Assembly: GCA_027482245.1 (NCBI GenBank)
Contig: JAIXWG010000001.1
Location: forward strand, 1-64,000
DNA length: 64,000 bases
Direction of reading: 5' to 3'
DNA from: Acetobacteraceae bacterium
GTDB taxonomy: Bacteria; Pseudomonadota; Alphaproteobacteria; Acetobacterales; Acetobacteraceae
Positions 39,875 to 50,408 of the stretch are shown piece by piece. Under the pieces are notes generated by a model. The model ran no database searches. It saw only the letters and a list, made by a program, of their open reading frames with translations, and was not told the DNA's origin. Within the stretch, counting starts at the first letter, position 1; each line of letters opens with the position of its first letter. Both the position numbers and the translations under genes were made by a program.

Positions 39875-40435
39875 TCAGCCACGGAGGATGGTCCCCGTCC
39901 GGCGGATCTTCTTCTGCAGCTGCAGGATGCCGTAGACCAGCGCCTCCGCCGTCGGCGGGCAGCCGGGCACATAGACATCCACGGGCACCACGCGGTCGCA
40001 GCCGCGCACCACGGCGTAGCTGTAGTGGTAGTAGCCACCGCCATTGGCGCAGCTGCCCATGCTGATCACCCAGCGCGGCTCGCTCATCTGGTCGTAGACC
40101 TTGCGCAGCGCGGGGGCCATCTTGTTGGTCAGCGTGCCCGCCACGATCATCACGTCCGACTGCCGCGGCGAACCGCGCGGGATGATGCCGAAGCGGTCGA
40201 GGTCATAGCGCGCCATGTAGGCGTGGATCATCGGCACCGCGCAGCAGGCCAGGCCGAAGGTCATCGGCCAGAGGCTGCCGGTCCGCGCCCAGTTCACCAC
40301 CTTGTCGAGGTTGGCGATGACGAAGCCCTTTTCCTCGATCTCGCCGGTGATGCCCTTGACCACGGCATCCTGCGCCGGGCCGGGGGGCAGAGCCTCCCGG
40401 TTCCAGGCGATGTCCTGTGTGTTCGAACCGCTCAT
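39875..40435 (-). CDS. nuoB: NADH-quinone oxidoreductase subunit B
   Basis: 186 residues from ATG 40435 ([12 protein letters not shown]). It carries the terminal 4Fe-4S cluster N2: the tandem Cys pair is in [11 protein letters not shown], with further ligands in [11 protein letters not shown] and [11 protein letters not shown]. It donates electrons to quinone with NuoD and NuoH. The frame extends upstream to 40540, overlapping nuoA, but the shorter start fits homologues. There is a 70-bp gap after nuoA. Confidence 0.96.
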   Translation of the reverse strand: MSGSNTQDIAWNREALPPGPAQDAVVKGITGEIEEKGFVIANLDKVVNWARTGSLWPMTFGLACCAVPMIHAYMARYDLDRFGIIPRGSPRQSDVMIVAGTLTNKMAPALRKVYDQMSEPRWVISMGSCANGGGYYHYSYAVVRGCDRVVPVDVYVPGCPPTAEALVYGILQLQKKIRRTGTILRG

Positions 40436-40505
40436 GCCGATCTCCGGGCGCCCCGCCGGCGCCCCCTGAAATTGGTGCGAAGTCGCCCCGTCACTCCCGG
40501 CCGGG

Positions 40506-40874
40506 TCATTCCCAGTCGAGCGCGCCCTTGCGCCACTCATAGACGAAGCCGACCGTCAGCACGCCGAGGAAGCCCATCATCGACAGGAAGCCGAACCAGC
40601 CGATCTCGTTCAGCGTGACGGCCCAGGGGAAGAGGAACGCGACTTCCAGGTCGAAGATGATGAACAGGATGGCGACCAGGTAGAATCGCACGTCGAAGCG
40701 CCGGCGCGTATCGTCGAAGGGCTCGAAGCCGCATTCATAGGCCGAGAGCTTTTCCGGATCCGGCTTCTGCCGTGCGGCCAGCAGGGCTCCGCCCACCATC
40801 GCGCAGGCGATGGCGGCCGCGATCCCCAGGAAAACGAGGATCGGGAAGTATTCAGCCAACATGGGCTGGGTCAT
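40506..40874 (-). CDS. nuoA: NADH-quinone oxidoreductase subunit A
   Basis: 122 residues, three membrane spans. The conserved TMH1-2 loop and TMH2 are [20 protein letters not shown] and [13 protein letters not shown]. First gene of the operon, with AAGGG about 9 nt before ATG 40874; an ATG four codons on is an alternative. The 289-bp upstream gap to tRNA-Asp must hold the promoter. I see a possible -10 (TCTAAT at about 41007-41012 on the minus strand) but no good -35. Confidence 0.95.
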   Translation of the reverse strand: MTQPMLAEYFPILVFLGIAAAIACAMVGGALLAARQKPDPEKLSAYECGFEPFDDTRRRFDVRFYLVAILFIIFDLEVAFLFPWAVTLNEIGWFGFLSMMGFLGVLTVGFVYEWRKGALDWE

Positions 40875-41163
40875 GCCACGGCACCCTTTGCCTTACCTCA
40901 ATCCCCGGCATTAAGGCACCAGGGTTTTCCGCATGCGCGAGATGGGGGGGCTTCCCGCGTCATCTCCGCAGGCCCCCGTCCCATGCCGCACCGCAGCAGC
41001 CGGAGATTAGACCCGCCCGACGCGCTCCGCCATAGGGTGCAGCGCATCATGGAAGCCTTGACATGCAGGGTCGCGGGAAGCGGTAAACGCGCCGTGAACG
41101 CGTCCGCAGGTGGCGGAGGTCTCGGCGCGAAGTGCTTCGAATTGTGGGAGAAAACCAGTCGCG

Positions 41164-41240
<77 letters not shown>

Positions 41241-41488
41241 ACGCGACTGGTGGGCGGGGAATACGGGGGCGGGCGGGGGGTGTCAAGCGCGGGGCCCCGC
41301 TGAAATGGCGCACCGTGACAGATCGATGTGGACGCTTTGCGAGGTTCGTTGCGGCACGCGGATTCGCGTGCGGCGGAAAAAATGCGGCCGCCGAGCGCCC
41401 TCCCCCGCGCTGGCGCGGAAGGATGGGGTGGGGCAGTTGCTGGACCGCGCAGCGCGCCGCTGAGGGCCGCACCGCGCCGCCGCAGGCT

Positions 41489-41665
41489 ACATCGCCGGCT
41501 GCGGACCGCGCCGCCTCCTCTGGTGGCCTGGGGACATCGCCAGCTGCGGACCGCGCTGCGGGGCGGGGCTGCGCAGGTCGCTTCTTGCCGCCTCGTCGGG
41601 TGGCTCGGGGGACATCGCCAGCTGCGGACCGCGCTGCGCGGCGGTGCCGCGCAGGTCGCTTCTCT
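41489..41665. repeat. GC-rich tandem direct repeats between tRNA-Asp and tRNA-Val
   Basis: The 23-nt core beginning ACATCGCC and ending GGACCGCGC occurs three times, at 41489-41511, 41534-41556 and 41612-41634, with at most one difference. The last two copies extend the match over about 52 bp with only three differences, through GCGCAGGTCGCTTCT. The 466-bp gap between the tRNAs holds no supportable gene. The repeats look like an amplified intergenic module. Confidence 0.8.
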
Positions 41666-41706
41666 ATGCCTCCGGCGGATTCCTTCCCGCCTCTGGCGGG
41701 AAGGAA

Positions 41707-41778
41707 TGGGCGCTGACGGGATCGAACCGCCGACCAACTGCGTGTAAAGCAGCCGCTCTACCTCTGAGCTAAGCGCCC
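41707..41778 (-). tRNA. tRNA-Val (anticodon TAC)
   Basis: 72 nt, CCA not encoded (A discriminator then TTC). Acceptor GGGCGCT/AGCGCCC is perfect. The anticodon arm is GCTGC-TTTACAC-GCAGT, giving TAC. The T-arm contains GGTTCGATCC. It sits between the HU gene and tRNA-Asp on the same strand. Confidence 0.96.
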
Positions 41779-41812
41779 CTCGCCCGTCCCCTACGCCAGG
41801 CGCGCCCAAACG

Positions 41813-41842
41813 AAAAGGGGCCGGTCCTCGCGGACCAGCCCC
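41813..41842 (-). terminator. Intrinsic terminator of hup
   Basis: On the minus strand an 11-bp stem with one G-U pair and a 4-nt loop (41842-41817) is followed by TTTT then CG TTT. It lies 28 bp after the HU stop. A second hairpin (CTTCCCGA / TCGGGAAG, 41850-41867) lies between it and the stop codon. Confidence 0.85.
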
Positions 41843-41869
41843 CTCACCGCTTCCCGATGTCGGGAAGGC

Positions 41870-42145
41870 TCAGTTCACGGCGTCCTTCAGGCCCTTGCCG
41901 GCCTTGAAGCGCACCGTCGTGGAGGACGGGATCTTGATCTCCTCGCCCGTGCGCGGGTTGCGGCCCTTGCCGGCCTTGCGCTTGGAGGTCGAGAAGGTGC
42001 CGAAGCCGACCAGGCGCACTTCGCCGTCCTTCTTGCTCAGCGCCTTGGTGATCGCGTCGAAGACCGCATCCAGCACATCGCCGGCCTTCGCCTTCGGCAG
42101 ATCGCCGGCCTCGGCAACAACGGCGACCAGATCCTGCTTGTTCAT
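41870..42145 (-). CDS. hup: DNA-binding protein HU
   Basis: 91 residues. Histone-like dimer that bends DNA without sequence preference. It begins MNKQDLVAVVAEA, contains LVGFGTFSTSKRKAG, and has the DNA-contacting arm with GRNPRTGEEIKIP including the intercalating Pro. A strong ribosome site, AAGGGGGG, precedes the ATG. It has its own promoter (42223-42251) and terminator, so it is a single-gene unit downstream of lon. Confidence 0.97.
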   Translation of the reverse strand: MNKQDLVAVVAEAGDLPKAKAGDVLDAVFDAITKALSKKDGEVRLVGFGTFSTSKRKAGKGRNPRTGEEIKIPSSTTVRFKAGKGLKDAVN

Positions 42146-42222
42146 GTGGGACCCCCCTTCAGGTTCCTGTGTGACGACATCCGATGGTCAGCCGGCACGA
42201 CTCTGCCGGCGTCTCGCGGGCA

Positions 42223-42251
42223 CACTAGGAGGCGCTTTTCCGTCGCGTCAA
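42223..42251 (-). promoter_or_regulatory. Sigma-70-type promoter of hup
   Basis: Minus strand: -35 TTGACG (42251-42246), 17-bp spacer, -10 CTAGTG (42228-42223). The expected start of transcription near 42216 leaves a leader of about 70 nt, which contains a 6-bp hairpin (GCCGGC ... GCCGGC, 42191-42210). Best-matching promoter seen in the window. Confidence 0.7.
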
Positions 42252-42268
42252 CGCCGGGCGGCGCGATT

Positions 42269-42288
42269 AATGGCGGATATCCGCCATT
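42269..42288. promoter_or_regulatory. 20-bp perfect palindrome upstream of the hup promoter
   Basis: AATGGCGGATATCCGCCATT reads the same on both strands and ends 17 bp upstream of the hup -35 box. Length and symmetry suit a site for a dimeric regulator. The regulator is unknown. Confidence 0.55.
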
Positions 42289-42367
42289 CCGCGATGGGGT
42301 GCGGCGCGAAACCCACGGATTCCGCGGGCCTGCGCAACCGCGTGAGACAATTCCCAGACCAGCCAAC

Positions 42368-42407
42368 AAAAAAAGCGAAGGGCGCGCACCGTCGCCGGTG
42401 CGCGCCC
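42368..42407 (-). terminator. Intrinsic terminator of lon
   Basis: Minus strand: perfect 11-bp GC stem GGGCGCGCACC / GGTGCGCGCCC with 6-nt loop, then TTCGC and seven T. It starts 23 bp after the lon stop. Confidence 0.85.
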
Positions 42408-42430
42408 CTTATCATGCCACGCCAGGCCGG

Positions 42431-44851
42431 TCAGTGCGGCCGGACGGCCGAACCATCCCCGGCGGCACCGGACGCCGCGGCAGGCGGCGCCTCCGGCGGC
42501 TCCTCCCAGGTGATCGCCTCGGGCGGCCGCACCAGCGCCTTGGAGATCACCTCATCCACATGGCTCACCGGCAGGATCGTGAGGCTCTTCTTCACGCTCT
42601 CCGGAATCTCCGCGAGGTCCTTCTCGTTCTCCTTCGGGATGAAGACCGTGGTGACGCCCGCACGCAGCGCCGCCAGCAGCTTCTCCTTCAACCCGCCGAT
42701 CGGCAGCACGCGGCCGCGCAGCGTGATCTCACCGGTCATCGCCACATCCTTGCGGACGGGAATGCCCGTGAGGACCGAGACGATGGACGTCGCCATCGCG
42801 ATGCCCGCGGAAGGCCCATCCTTCGGCGTCGCGCCTTCCGGCACGTGCACATGGATGTCGCGCTTCTCGAACATGGTGGGCTTCAGGCCGAAGCTGGGGG
42901 AGCGGCTGCGGACGTAGCTCATCGCCGCGCTGACGCTCTCTTGCATCACGTCGCCGAGCTTGCCGGTCGTCTTGGTCGCGCCCTTGCCGGGCACCACGAC
43001 CGATTCGATCGTCAGGATCTCGCCGCCCACTTCCGTCCAGGCCAGGCCGGTGACGACACCGACCATGTCCTCCGCCTCGGCCTCGCCGTAGCGGAACTTC
43101 CGCACACCCGCGAACTTGTCGAGGTTCTTGACATTGACCGCGACCTTCTTCGCCTTCTTGGAGACGATCTCCTTCACCGCCTTGCGGGCGATGCCGGCCA
43201 GCTCGCGCTCCAGGTTGCGCACGCCCGCTTCCCGCGTGTGGTAGCGGACCATGTCGCGGATCGCGTCCTCGCTGATCGACCACTCGCCGGCCTTCAGGCC
43301 GTTCGCTTCGCTGACCTTGGGGATCAGGTGGCGCTTGGCGATCTCGACCTTCTCATCCTCGGTGTAGCCGGGGATGCGGATGATCTCCATGCGGTCCAGC
43401 AGCGGCTGCGGCATGCGCAGGCTGTTGGCCGTGGTGACGAACATCACGTCCGAGAGGTCGTAGTCGACCTCCAGGTAGTGGTCGTTGAAGGTCGCGTTCT
43501 GCTCGGGGTCCAGCACCTCCAGCAGGGCGGAGGACGGATCACCGCGCCAGTCGGCGCCCAGCTTGTCGATCTCGTCCAGCAGGAAGAGCGGGTTGGAGGA
43601 CTTCGCCTTCTTCATGCCCTGCACGACCTTGCCGGGCATGGATCCGATATAGGTCCGCCGGTGGCCGCGCACCTCCGCCTCGTCCCGCACGCCACCGAGC
43701 GACATGCGCACGAAGTTGCGGCCTGTCGCCTTGGCGATCGACTTGCCGAGCGAGGTCTTGCCGACGCCGGGCGGGCCGACCAGGCACAGGATCGGGCCGC
43801 GGATCTTCGGGCTGCGGGACTGGACCGCCAGGTACTCGATGATCCGTTCCTTGATCTTCTCGAGCCCGTAGTGGTCGGCGTCCAGCACCTTCTCCGCCGC
43901 CTCGATGTCGTTGCGGATCTTGGTCTTCTTCTTCCACGGGATCGACAGGATCCAGTCGAGGTAGTTGCGCACCACCGTCGCTTCCGCCGACATGGGCGAC
44001 ATGGTCTTGAGCTTCTTCAGCTCCGCCATCGCCTTGTCGCGGGCTTCCTTGGTGAGCTTGGTCTCCTTGATCTTCTTCTCGAGCTCGGCGGTCTCGTCCT
44101 TGCCGTCCTCGCCCTCGCCCAGCTCCTTCTGGATCGCCTTGAGCTGTTCGTTCAGGTAGTACTCGCGCTGCGTCTTCTCCATCTGCCGCTTCACGCGGCT
44201 GCGGATGCGCTTCTCCACCTGCAGGACGCCGATCTCCGATTCCATATGCGCGAAGACGCGCTCGAGCCGCGGGCCAACGCCCACGATCTCCAGCAGCTCC
44301 TGCTTCTCGGCGATCTTCAGGTTCAGGTGGCTCGCGACCGTGTCGGCCAGCTTGGCTGGCTCCTCGATCTGGTTGATCGAGACCAGCACCTCCGGCGCGA
44401 TCTTCTTGTTGAGCTTGATGTACTGCTCGAACTGCGCGACCACGGTGCGCGCCAGCGCCTCCAGCTCCCGCGCCTCGGTGGCGGGGTCCTCGGCGACCTC
44501 GGCGAAGGCCTCGAAATACGGATCGGTGCCCTTGTAGGCCGCGATCTTCGCGCGCTTGCCGCCCTCGACCAGCACCTTCACCGTGCCGTCCGGCAGCTTC
44601 AGCAGCTGCAGCACGGTGGAGACGGTGCCGACATTGTAGAGGTCGTCGATGCCGGGATCGTCCTGCGCCGCGTTCTTCTGCGCGACGAGGAGGATCTGCT
44701 TGTCGTCGCGCATCACCGCTTCCAGCGCGCGGACGGATTTCTCGCGCCCGACGAAGAGCGGCACGATCATGTGGGGGAAGACGACGATGTCGCGCAGCGG
44801 CAGGACGGGAAGCAGTTCGCCGCGCGCGGGTTGGGTGGGATTGGCCGCCAT
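42431..44851 (-). CDS. lon: ATP-dependent protease Lon
   Basis: 806 residues from ATG 44851, which has GAGG six nt upstream; a GTG at 44863 is an alternative. N-terminal substrate-binding domain ([19 protein letters not shown]), central AAA+ module with Walker [13 protein letters not shown] and Walker B FLLDEIDK, and C-terminal serine protease with the catalytic Ser in [15 protein letters not shown] and the dyad Lys in [14 protein letters not shown]. It degrades misfolded and regulatory proteins. It is preceded by a RpoH-like promoter and followed by its own terminator. Confidence 0.97.
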   Translation of the reverse strand: MAANPTQPARGELLPVLPLRDIVVFPHMIVPLFVGREKSVRALEAVMRDDKQILLVAQKNAAQDDPGIDDLYNVGTVSTVLQLLKLPDGTVKVLVEGGKRAKIAAYKGTDPYFEAFAEVAEDPATEARELEALARTVVAQFEQYIKLNKKIAPEVLVSINQIEEPAKLADTVASHLNLKIAEKQELLEIVGVGPRLERVFAHMESEIGVLQVEKRIRSRVKRQMEKTQREYYLNEQLKAIQKELGEGEDGKDETAELEKKIKETKLTKEARDKAMAELKKLKTMSPMSAEATVVRNYLDWILSIPWKKKTKIRNDIEAAEKVLDADHYGLEKIKERIIEYLAVQSRSPKIRGPILCLVGPPGVGKTSLGKSIAKATGRNFVRMSLGGVRDEAEVRGHRRTYIGSMPGKVVQGMKKAKSSNPLFLLDEIDKLGADWRGDPSSALLEVLDPEQNATFNDHYLEVDYDLSDVMFVTTANSLRMPQPLLDRMEIIRIPGYTEDEKVEIAKRHLIPKVSEANGLKAGEWSISEDAIRDMVRYHTREAGVRNLERELAGIARKAVKEIVSKKAKKVAVNVKNLDKFAGVRKFRYGEAEAEDMVGVVTGLAWTEVGGEILTIESVVVPGKGATKTTGKLGDVMQESVSAAMSYVRSRSPSFGLKPTMFEKRDIHVHVPEGATPKDGPSAGIAMATSIVSVLTGIPVRKDVAMTGEITLRGRVLPIGGLKEKLLAALRAGVTTVFIPKENEKDLAEIPESVKKSLTILPVSHVDEVISKALVRPPEAITWEEPPEAPPAAASGAAGDGSAVRPH

Positions 44852-44957
44852 GTCGGACCTCACTCAGGACAGTCGGCGCGGGGTCCGCCCCCAGGACTTT
44901 CCCACCACGGGGGCCCTGGTTATCGGCACGGGCCCCGGCGCCACGGGGTTGTCATCC

Positions 44958-44986
44958 AGATGGGTCCCCTGCCCCGCGGCCACAAG
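44958..44986 (-). promoter_or_regulatory. RpoH (heat-shock) type promoter of lon
   Basis: Minus strand: CTTG (44986-44983), 18-bp spacer, CCCATCT (44964-44958). This fits the alphaproteobacterial RpoH pattern CTTG-N17/18-CYTATNT with one mismatch in the second half. It lies about 107 bp before the lon ATG in the 221-bp clpX-lon gap. Confidence 0.5.
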
Positions 44987-45072
44987 GCAGGCCTGCCATG
45001 ATGGCAGCGCCTTCCTGGGTGGCCGCCGGCGCCGGCTTCTGGGGACCGGGCAATCGGCGCAGGCAGCGCCGT

Positions 45073-46329
<1,257 letters not shown>

Positions 46330-46543
46330 GCGCGCTCCGAAAGCCTCAAGCCCCGGTCGCCTGGCAGGCTGACGGCGCGGGACGCCCGCCCCCCGGCTGG
46401 GGGACGGCAACGGGTGAATGTAGCCCCGCCTCGCGGCGGGGGAAAGCACAACCCTGATCCAAGGACCAGATTGGAAACAAGACGTGAACGGGTGGCGAAC
46501 CACCTGTTCTCCTGCCGTCGCCGAACCAGGCGGAGAAGGGCGC

Positions 46544-47188
46544 TCAGCTCTTCGGCGCTTCCACGGGCGGGGCGGGGCGCTGTTCCACGACCTGGTCGAT
46601 CAGCCCGAAGTCGCGGGCTTCCTCGGCGGTCATGTAGGTGTCGCGCTCCATCTTCGCCTCGATCTCGGCCAGTTCCTGGCCGGTGTGGTGCACGTAGATC
46701 TTGTTCAGCCGCTCGCGCGTCTTGAGGATCTCGCGCGCCTGGATGGCGATGTCCGTCGCCTGGCCCTGGGCGCCGCCGGAGGGCTGGTGGATCATCACCT
46801 GGCTGTTCGGCAGCGCGTAGCGCTTGCCCTTGGCGCCCGCCGTCAGCAGCAGGCTGCCGGCGGAGGCCGCCATGCCGATGCACACCGTCGACACCGGGCT
46901 GCGGATGTACTGCATGGTGTCGTACATCGCGAGGCCCGCCGTCACGACGCCGCCCGGGCTGTTGATGTAGAAGGCGATGTCCTTGTTCGGGTTCTCGCTT
47001 TCCAGGAACAGCAGCTGCGCGCAGATCAGCGACGCCACCTGGTCGTAGATCGGCCCGGTGAGGAAGATGATCCGCTCCTTCAGCAGGCGCGAATAGATGT
47101 CATAGGCCCGCTCGCCCCGGGCCGTCTGCTCGACGACCATGGGGACGAGGGAGTTGTTGTAGATCTCGACCGGATCGCGGTCCCGCAT
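46544..47188 (-). CDS. clpP: ATP-dependent Clp protease proteolytic subunit
   Basis: 214 residues from ATG 47188, which has AAGGGA upstream; an in-frame ATG at 47203 adds five residues (MKGTT). Serine peptidase forming the tetradecameric chamber. Catalytic triad by motif: Ser109 in GMAASAG, His134 in VMIHQPSGG, and Asp183 in ERDTYMT. The C-terminus is slightly extended and proline-rich. Confidence 0.97.
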   Translation of the reverse strand: MRDRDPVEIYNNSLVPMVVEQTARGERAYDIYSRLLKERIIFLTGPIYDQVASLICAQLLFLESENPNKDIAFYINSPGGVVTAGLAMYDTMQYIRSPVSTVCIGMAASAGSLLLTAGAKGKRYALPNSQVMIHQPSGGAQGQATDIAIQAREILKTRERLNKIYVHHTGQELAEIEAKMERDTYMTAEEARDFGLIDQVVEQRPAPPVEAPKS

Positions 47189-47285
47189 GGTGGTCCCTTT
47201 CATGCCCCGCCGCCGGCGGGGCTGCAGCCATCGGACCGGCCCCTGCTGCGGCCGGTCCTCGAAGGCGATTCTCTACGATTGATAT

Positions 47286-47314
47286 TAATGTGGGGAAACC
47301 AGGGCGACGCGCAA
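47286..47314 (-). promoter_or_regulatory. Possible promoter of clpP
   Basis: Minus strand: TTGCGC (47314-47309), 13-bp spacer, CCCCACATTA (47295-47286). This resembles the E. coli sigma-32 layout (TTGAAA-N13/14-CCCCATNTA). It also reads as a weak sigma-70 box pair with -10 ACATTA at 17 bp. It lies about 100 bp before the clpP ATG in the only AT-rich part of the gap. Confidence 0.35.
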
Positions 47315-47397
47315 AGCCCCCCTGTTGCTGCATTTCCCCAACCAATTCCCGGCGTCGTCCAGGCGAGCCCAGATGGGATGCCGCCCGGCCCAACACA

Positions 47398-47469
47398 AGC
47401 GGGGGCCTCCGCCCAAAAGCCAGCGGGGGCGCCCGCCCGAAAGCAAGCGGGGCCGGCACCCGCCAAGGC
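47398..47469. repeat. Three tandem 24-bp degenerate repeats between tig and clpP
   Basis: Units start at 47398, 47422 and 47446, each beginning AGCGGGG, followed by a C/G-rich centre and CCCGCC- or CCGCCC-like sequence then AA(A)GC. The period is exactly 24 bp. Units 1 and 2 are nearly identical; unit 3 is more diverged. They lie in the 360-bp gap between tig and clpP. Confidence 0.75.
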
Positions 47470-47548
47470 GCCGACCCCGTTCATGCCCAAGGCCCCGCGA
47501 CGCGCCCCGAGGGGCGCCGCCCGAAGCCGGTCCGGTGGGCCGGCCTGG

Positions 47549-48895
47549 TCAGGCCGCCTCCGCCGCCTGCGCCGTCAGCTCGGCCGGCGTGATCGTCGTG
47601 TCGGTCACCTTGGCGAGCTCGAGCACAAAATCGACCACCTTCTCCTCGAAGATCGGCGCGCGGAGGTTCTCGACCGCCTGCGGGTTCTTCTGGAAGAACT
47701 CGATGACCTGCTTCTCCTGCCCCGGGTAGCGGGAGGCCTCCTGGCGCATCGCGGCGCCCAGCTCCTCGTTCGTCACCTGGATGTTGTTGGTGCGGCCGAT
47801 CTCGCTCAGCAGCAGGCCGAGGCGGATGCGGCGCTCCGCGATGGCGCGGTAGTCGGCCTTCAGCGTGTCCTCGTCCTTGCCCTGGTCGTCGGCGTCGAGC
47901 TTGCCGGCCTTCAGGTCCTGCTCCACGCGCTGCCAGATCTGGGCGAATTCGCCGTCCACCATGCCGGCCGGCACCTCGAAGCTCGCCCGCTCCGCCAGCG
48001 CGTCCAGCAGCTGCCGCTTCACCTTGATCCGTGCCAGCGAATCGTATTCGCGCTGCAGGTTCTCCGTCACCGTCTTGCGCAGCGCGGCCACGTCCTCCAG
48101 CCCCAGGCGCTTGGCGAACTCATCGTCCACCGCGGGCAGCGTCTTGGTCTTGAGGCTCTTGGCCGTGATCGCGAAGACCGCATCCTTGCCGGCCAGCTCG
48201 GCCGATCCGTATTCGGCCGGGAAGCTGACGGAGATGTCCTTCTTCTCGCCCGGCGTCATGCCTTCCAGCTGCTCGGTGAAGCCGGGGATGAAGCCCTCGC
48301 CCGCGACCTCGATCGGCATGTCGGCGGCGGTGCCGCCGGGGAAGGGCTCGGCCAGGCTGCCATCCTCGTTCTTCAGGCGGCCCTCGAAGTCGCAGACCAG
48401 CACCTCGCCCTTCGCGGCCGGGCGGGCTTCGGCCACGTCCTCGGTCGTGGCCAGGCGGCCGCGCATGGTGTCGAGGAAGCCGTCGACCTCCGTGTCGCCC
48501 GGCACCGCCTTCTGGCGGTCCAGCGCGATGCCGGCGAAATCGGGCATCGGGATCTCGGGCAGCAGTTCCAGCTCGACCTTGTATTCCAGGTCGGCGCCGT
48601 CGCTGAAGTTCACGAGGTCCACCTTCGGCTGCATCGCCGGGCGCAGGCCGCGCTCCGTCAGCAGCTGGCGCATGGATTCGTCAACCGACTGCTCCAGCAC
48701 CTCCCCGGCCACGGCGGTGCCGTAGCGCTGCTTGACGACGGCGGCCGGCACCTTGCCGGGGCGGAAGCCGGGCAGGCGCAGGTCGGCGCCAAGTTCCTTC
48801 AGCCGCTTGTCACGGCGCTCCGCCAGGGTCGCCGCCGGAACGACGACCTGGAACGCCCTTTTCAGCCCCTCTGCGGGAAGCTCGGTGACCTGCAT
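47549..48895 (-). CDS. tig: Trigger factor
   Basis: 448 residues. Ribosome-associated chaperone. The N-terminal ribosome-binding domain contains LRLPGFRPGKVPAAVVKQRY, the canonical GFRxGxxP signature. The middle FKBP-type prolyl isomerase domain has VCDFEGRLKN and PGFTEQLEGMTPGEKKD, followed by the C-terminal helical cradle. Start MQVTELPAEGLKR with AGAAGG upstream. First gene of the classic tig-clpP-clpX-lon order. Confidence 0.97.
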   Translation of the reverse strand: MQVTELPAEGLKRAFQVVVPAATLAERRDKRLKELGADLRLPGFRPGKVPAAVVKQRYGTAVAGEVLEQSVDESMRQLLTERGLRPAMQPKVDLVNFSDGADLEYKVELELLPEIPMPDFAGIALDRQKAVPGDTEVDGFLDTMRGRLATTEDVAEARPAAKGEVLVCDFEGRLKNEDGSLAEPFPGGTAADMPIEVAGEGFIPGFTEQLEGMTPGEKKDISVSFPAEYGSAELAGKDAVFAITAKSLKTKTLPAVDDEFAKRLGLEDVAALRKTVTENLQREYDSLARIKVKRQLLDALAERASFEVPAGMVDGEFAQIWQRVEQDLKAGKLDADDQGKDEDTLKADYRAIAERRIRLGLLLSEIGRTNNIQVTNEELGAAMRQEASRYPGQEKQVIEFFQKNPQAVENLRAPIFEEKVVDFVLELAKVTDTTITPAELTAQAAEAA

Positions 48896-48968
48896 TTCGG
48901 ACCTTCTTTATCCTGAGGGCGCCCCGGGGCAGTGGTGGCCCGGATGCGCGGCACGCTGGAAGCCCGCC

Positions 48969-48996
48969 CCCTAGCGGCTTGGGGGCGCGGCGGCAA
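48969..48996 (-). promoter_or_regulatory. Possible sigma-70-type promoter of tig
   Basis: Minus strand: TTGCCG (48996-48991), 16-bp spacer, CTAGGG (48974-48969), about 75 bp before the tig ATG. The -10 resembles that of hup (CTAGTG). The rest of the 234-bp gap to tRNA-Leu has two GC palindromes (GGCCGGC...GCCGGCC and GGCCGC...GCGGCC). Confidence 0.4.
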
Positions 48997-49129
48997 TGGG
49001 GGGCGTGCACCAACGGCCCGGTGGAGTGACCTGCGGCCGGCGAAGCCGGCCGAGGCCGCGAATGCGGCCCGTCGCCTATGCGGCGAGCCAGGCGCGCGGA
49101 GCGCGCCCCCGGCGCTTGAGGGCATGACA

Positions 49130-49211
49130 TGCGGGCGGAGGGACTCGAACCCCCATGGCTTGCGCCACTGGAACCTAAATCCAGCGTGTCTACCAATTCC
49201 ACCACGCCCGC
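49130..49211 (-). tRNA. tRNA-Leu (anticodon TAG)
   Basis: 82 nt, CCA not encoded. Acceptor GCGGGCG/CGCCCGC is perfect, the discriminator is A, and the anticodon loop TTTAGGT lies between CTGGA and TCCAG. The long variable arm (TGGCGCAAGCCA) marks class II tRNA-Leu, reading CUA/CUG. It lies between tig and the methyltransferase gene. Confidence 0.96.
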
Positions 49212-49265
49212 GCGGGCCGCTGGATACCGCGCCACCGCCCCTGCCCGCTACCCCCCGCGCGCCCT

Positions 49266-50408
49266 TCAGCCCGCCGGGCGGCGGAAGACGAAAAGGTTGC
49301 TCATCCAGATCCGGCTGGCCGGGGCGACGACGTGGGTATCGTCCCGCACCTCCAGCACCTCCAGCCCCGCCTCCCGCGCCAGGGCGAAGACCTCCCCCTG
49401 GGGCAGGACATGCATCTCCATCTCCGGCGCGCGGCTGGCGCCGGCTTCCAGGTAGCCGCGGATGGAGAAGGCGTAGTCGGTCCGGTGGGTCGGCACCTGG
49501 AACATCGCCACCCCGCCCGGCCGCAGCCCGGCGAAGGCCAGCCGCAGCAGATGCGCCGCGACCGGCGGCGGGTTGTGCTGCAGCACCAGGCGGCTGAACC
49601 AGAAATCCCAGCCATCGCCCGGCATCGGCGCCGCTGTCGTGCTGTGGTGCCAGGCGACGTTGTCCACGATCCGCGCCTCGGCCTGTTCCGCCGCCAGCGC
49701 CAGATGGGGGCGGGAGATGTCGCACCCCGTCACCCGGTCGAACAGCCGCGCCAGCGCCAGCGTCGCGCGGCCGACGCCGCAGCCATATTCCACGGCGGAG
49801 GGCAGCGATTCGGGCGGGATTCCCTGGCGCTCCAGCAGCCCCTCCACCAGCGCGGCATCCCGCCGGCCGCTGGCGTAGAATTCGTCGATGCTGGCCTCGA
49901 TGGCCTCCGGCCGGTAGCGGTCCTCGGTCAGCACCGACCAGTGCGGCATCTCCCGCCCCGCCTCTTCCCAGTACTGGCCGATCCGTTCCAGCATTGCCGC
50001 CAGTTCCGCGGGCGTCGCCGCCACCTCCACCGCCAGGCGGCGGATATCGAGCGGCAGCGCCTGGCGCGGCGCGTCCCGCCGGCGGGCGGTGAATTCGGCG
50101 GAGGCGAGGAAGCCGTCCACCAGTGCCCCCACGCTGTCCGCACGCGCCAGGTGGCGTTGCAGCACCGCCTCATCCTCCGGCTCCCGCCCCAGCAGCAGGC
50201 GGTAGCAGGCGCGCACATCCTCCATCGTCGGCCGCGCTGCGACCGTGCGACGCGTCGCGTCCTTCCAGGCGGGGCGCGCGGGCTCCTCCGGCGGGGCGGC
50301 CTTCGGGGGCTCCGCGCGGGCCGGGGCCTCGCGCTGCGGCGGCCGCCCGATGGCCGGGATCGGCCGCATCACCACCGGCCGCGCCGGTTTCGCCCCCTCC
50401 CCGCTCAT
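49266..50408 (-). CDS. Methyltransferase with DUF4214-like N-terminal segment
   Basis: 380 residues from ATG 50408, which shares one base with the upstream stop (TGATG). Three parts are seen. Residues 1-55 are Pro/Ala/Arg-rich. A short segment at about 60-105 (CYRLLLGREPEDEAVLQ, then LVDGFLASAEF) has the pattern of DUF4214-type repeats found in surface and glycan proteins. The C-terminal class I SAM methyltransferase has VEYGCGVGRATLALA, GCDISRPHL and LRPGGVAMFQVPTH. The frame runs open a further 95 codons but overlaps the transketolase gene. Substrate unknown; coupling to the enzyme upstream suggests a shared sugar pathway. Confidence 0.82.
   Translation of the reverse strand: MSGEGAKPARPVVMRPIPAIGRPPQREAPARAEPPKAAPPEEPARPAWKDATRRTVAARPTMEDVRACYRLLLGREPEDEAVLQRHLARADSVGALVDGFLASAEFTARRRDAPRQALPLDIRRLAVEVAATPAELAAMLERIGQYWEEAGREMPHWSVLTEDRYRPEAIEASIDEFYASGRRDAALVEGLLERQGIPPESLPSAVEYGCGVGRATLALARLFDRVTGCDISRPHLALAAEQAEARIVDNVAWHHSTTAAPMPGDGWDFWFSRLVLQHNPPPVAAHLLRLAFAGLRPGGVAMFQVPTHRTDYAFSIRGYLEAGASRAPEMEMHVLPQGEVFALAREAGLEVLEVRDDTHVVAPASRIWMSNLFVFRRPAG

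Noticed and set aside
40875..41163. Defined promoter for the nuo operon
   Set aside because: Only a -10-like TCTAAT was found; no acceptable -35 at proper spacing, so not listed as a feature.
42146..45001. A 951-codon open frame antisense to lon
   Set aside because: Lon is unmistakable on the other strand; the antisense product is low-complexity.
47100..47459. Repeat-peptide protein (PLAFGRxP units) overlapping clpP
   Set aside because: Overlaps the clpP N-terminus and loses structure outside the repeats; better explained as non-coding tandem DNA.
47398..47469. Possible CRISPR array
   Set aside because: The units are directly adjacent without unique spacers and no cas genes are present.
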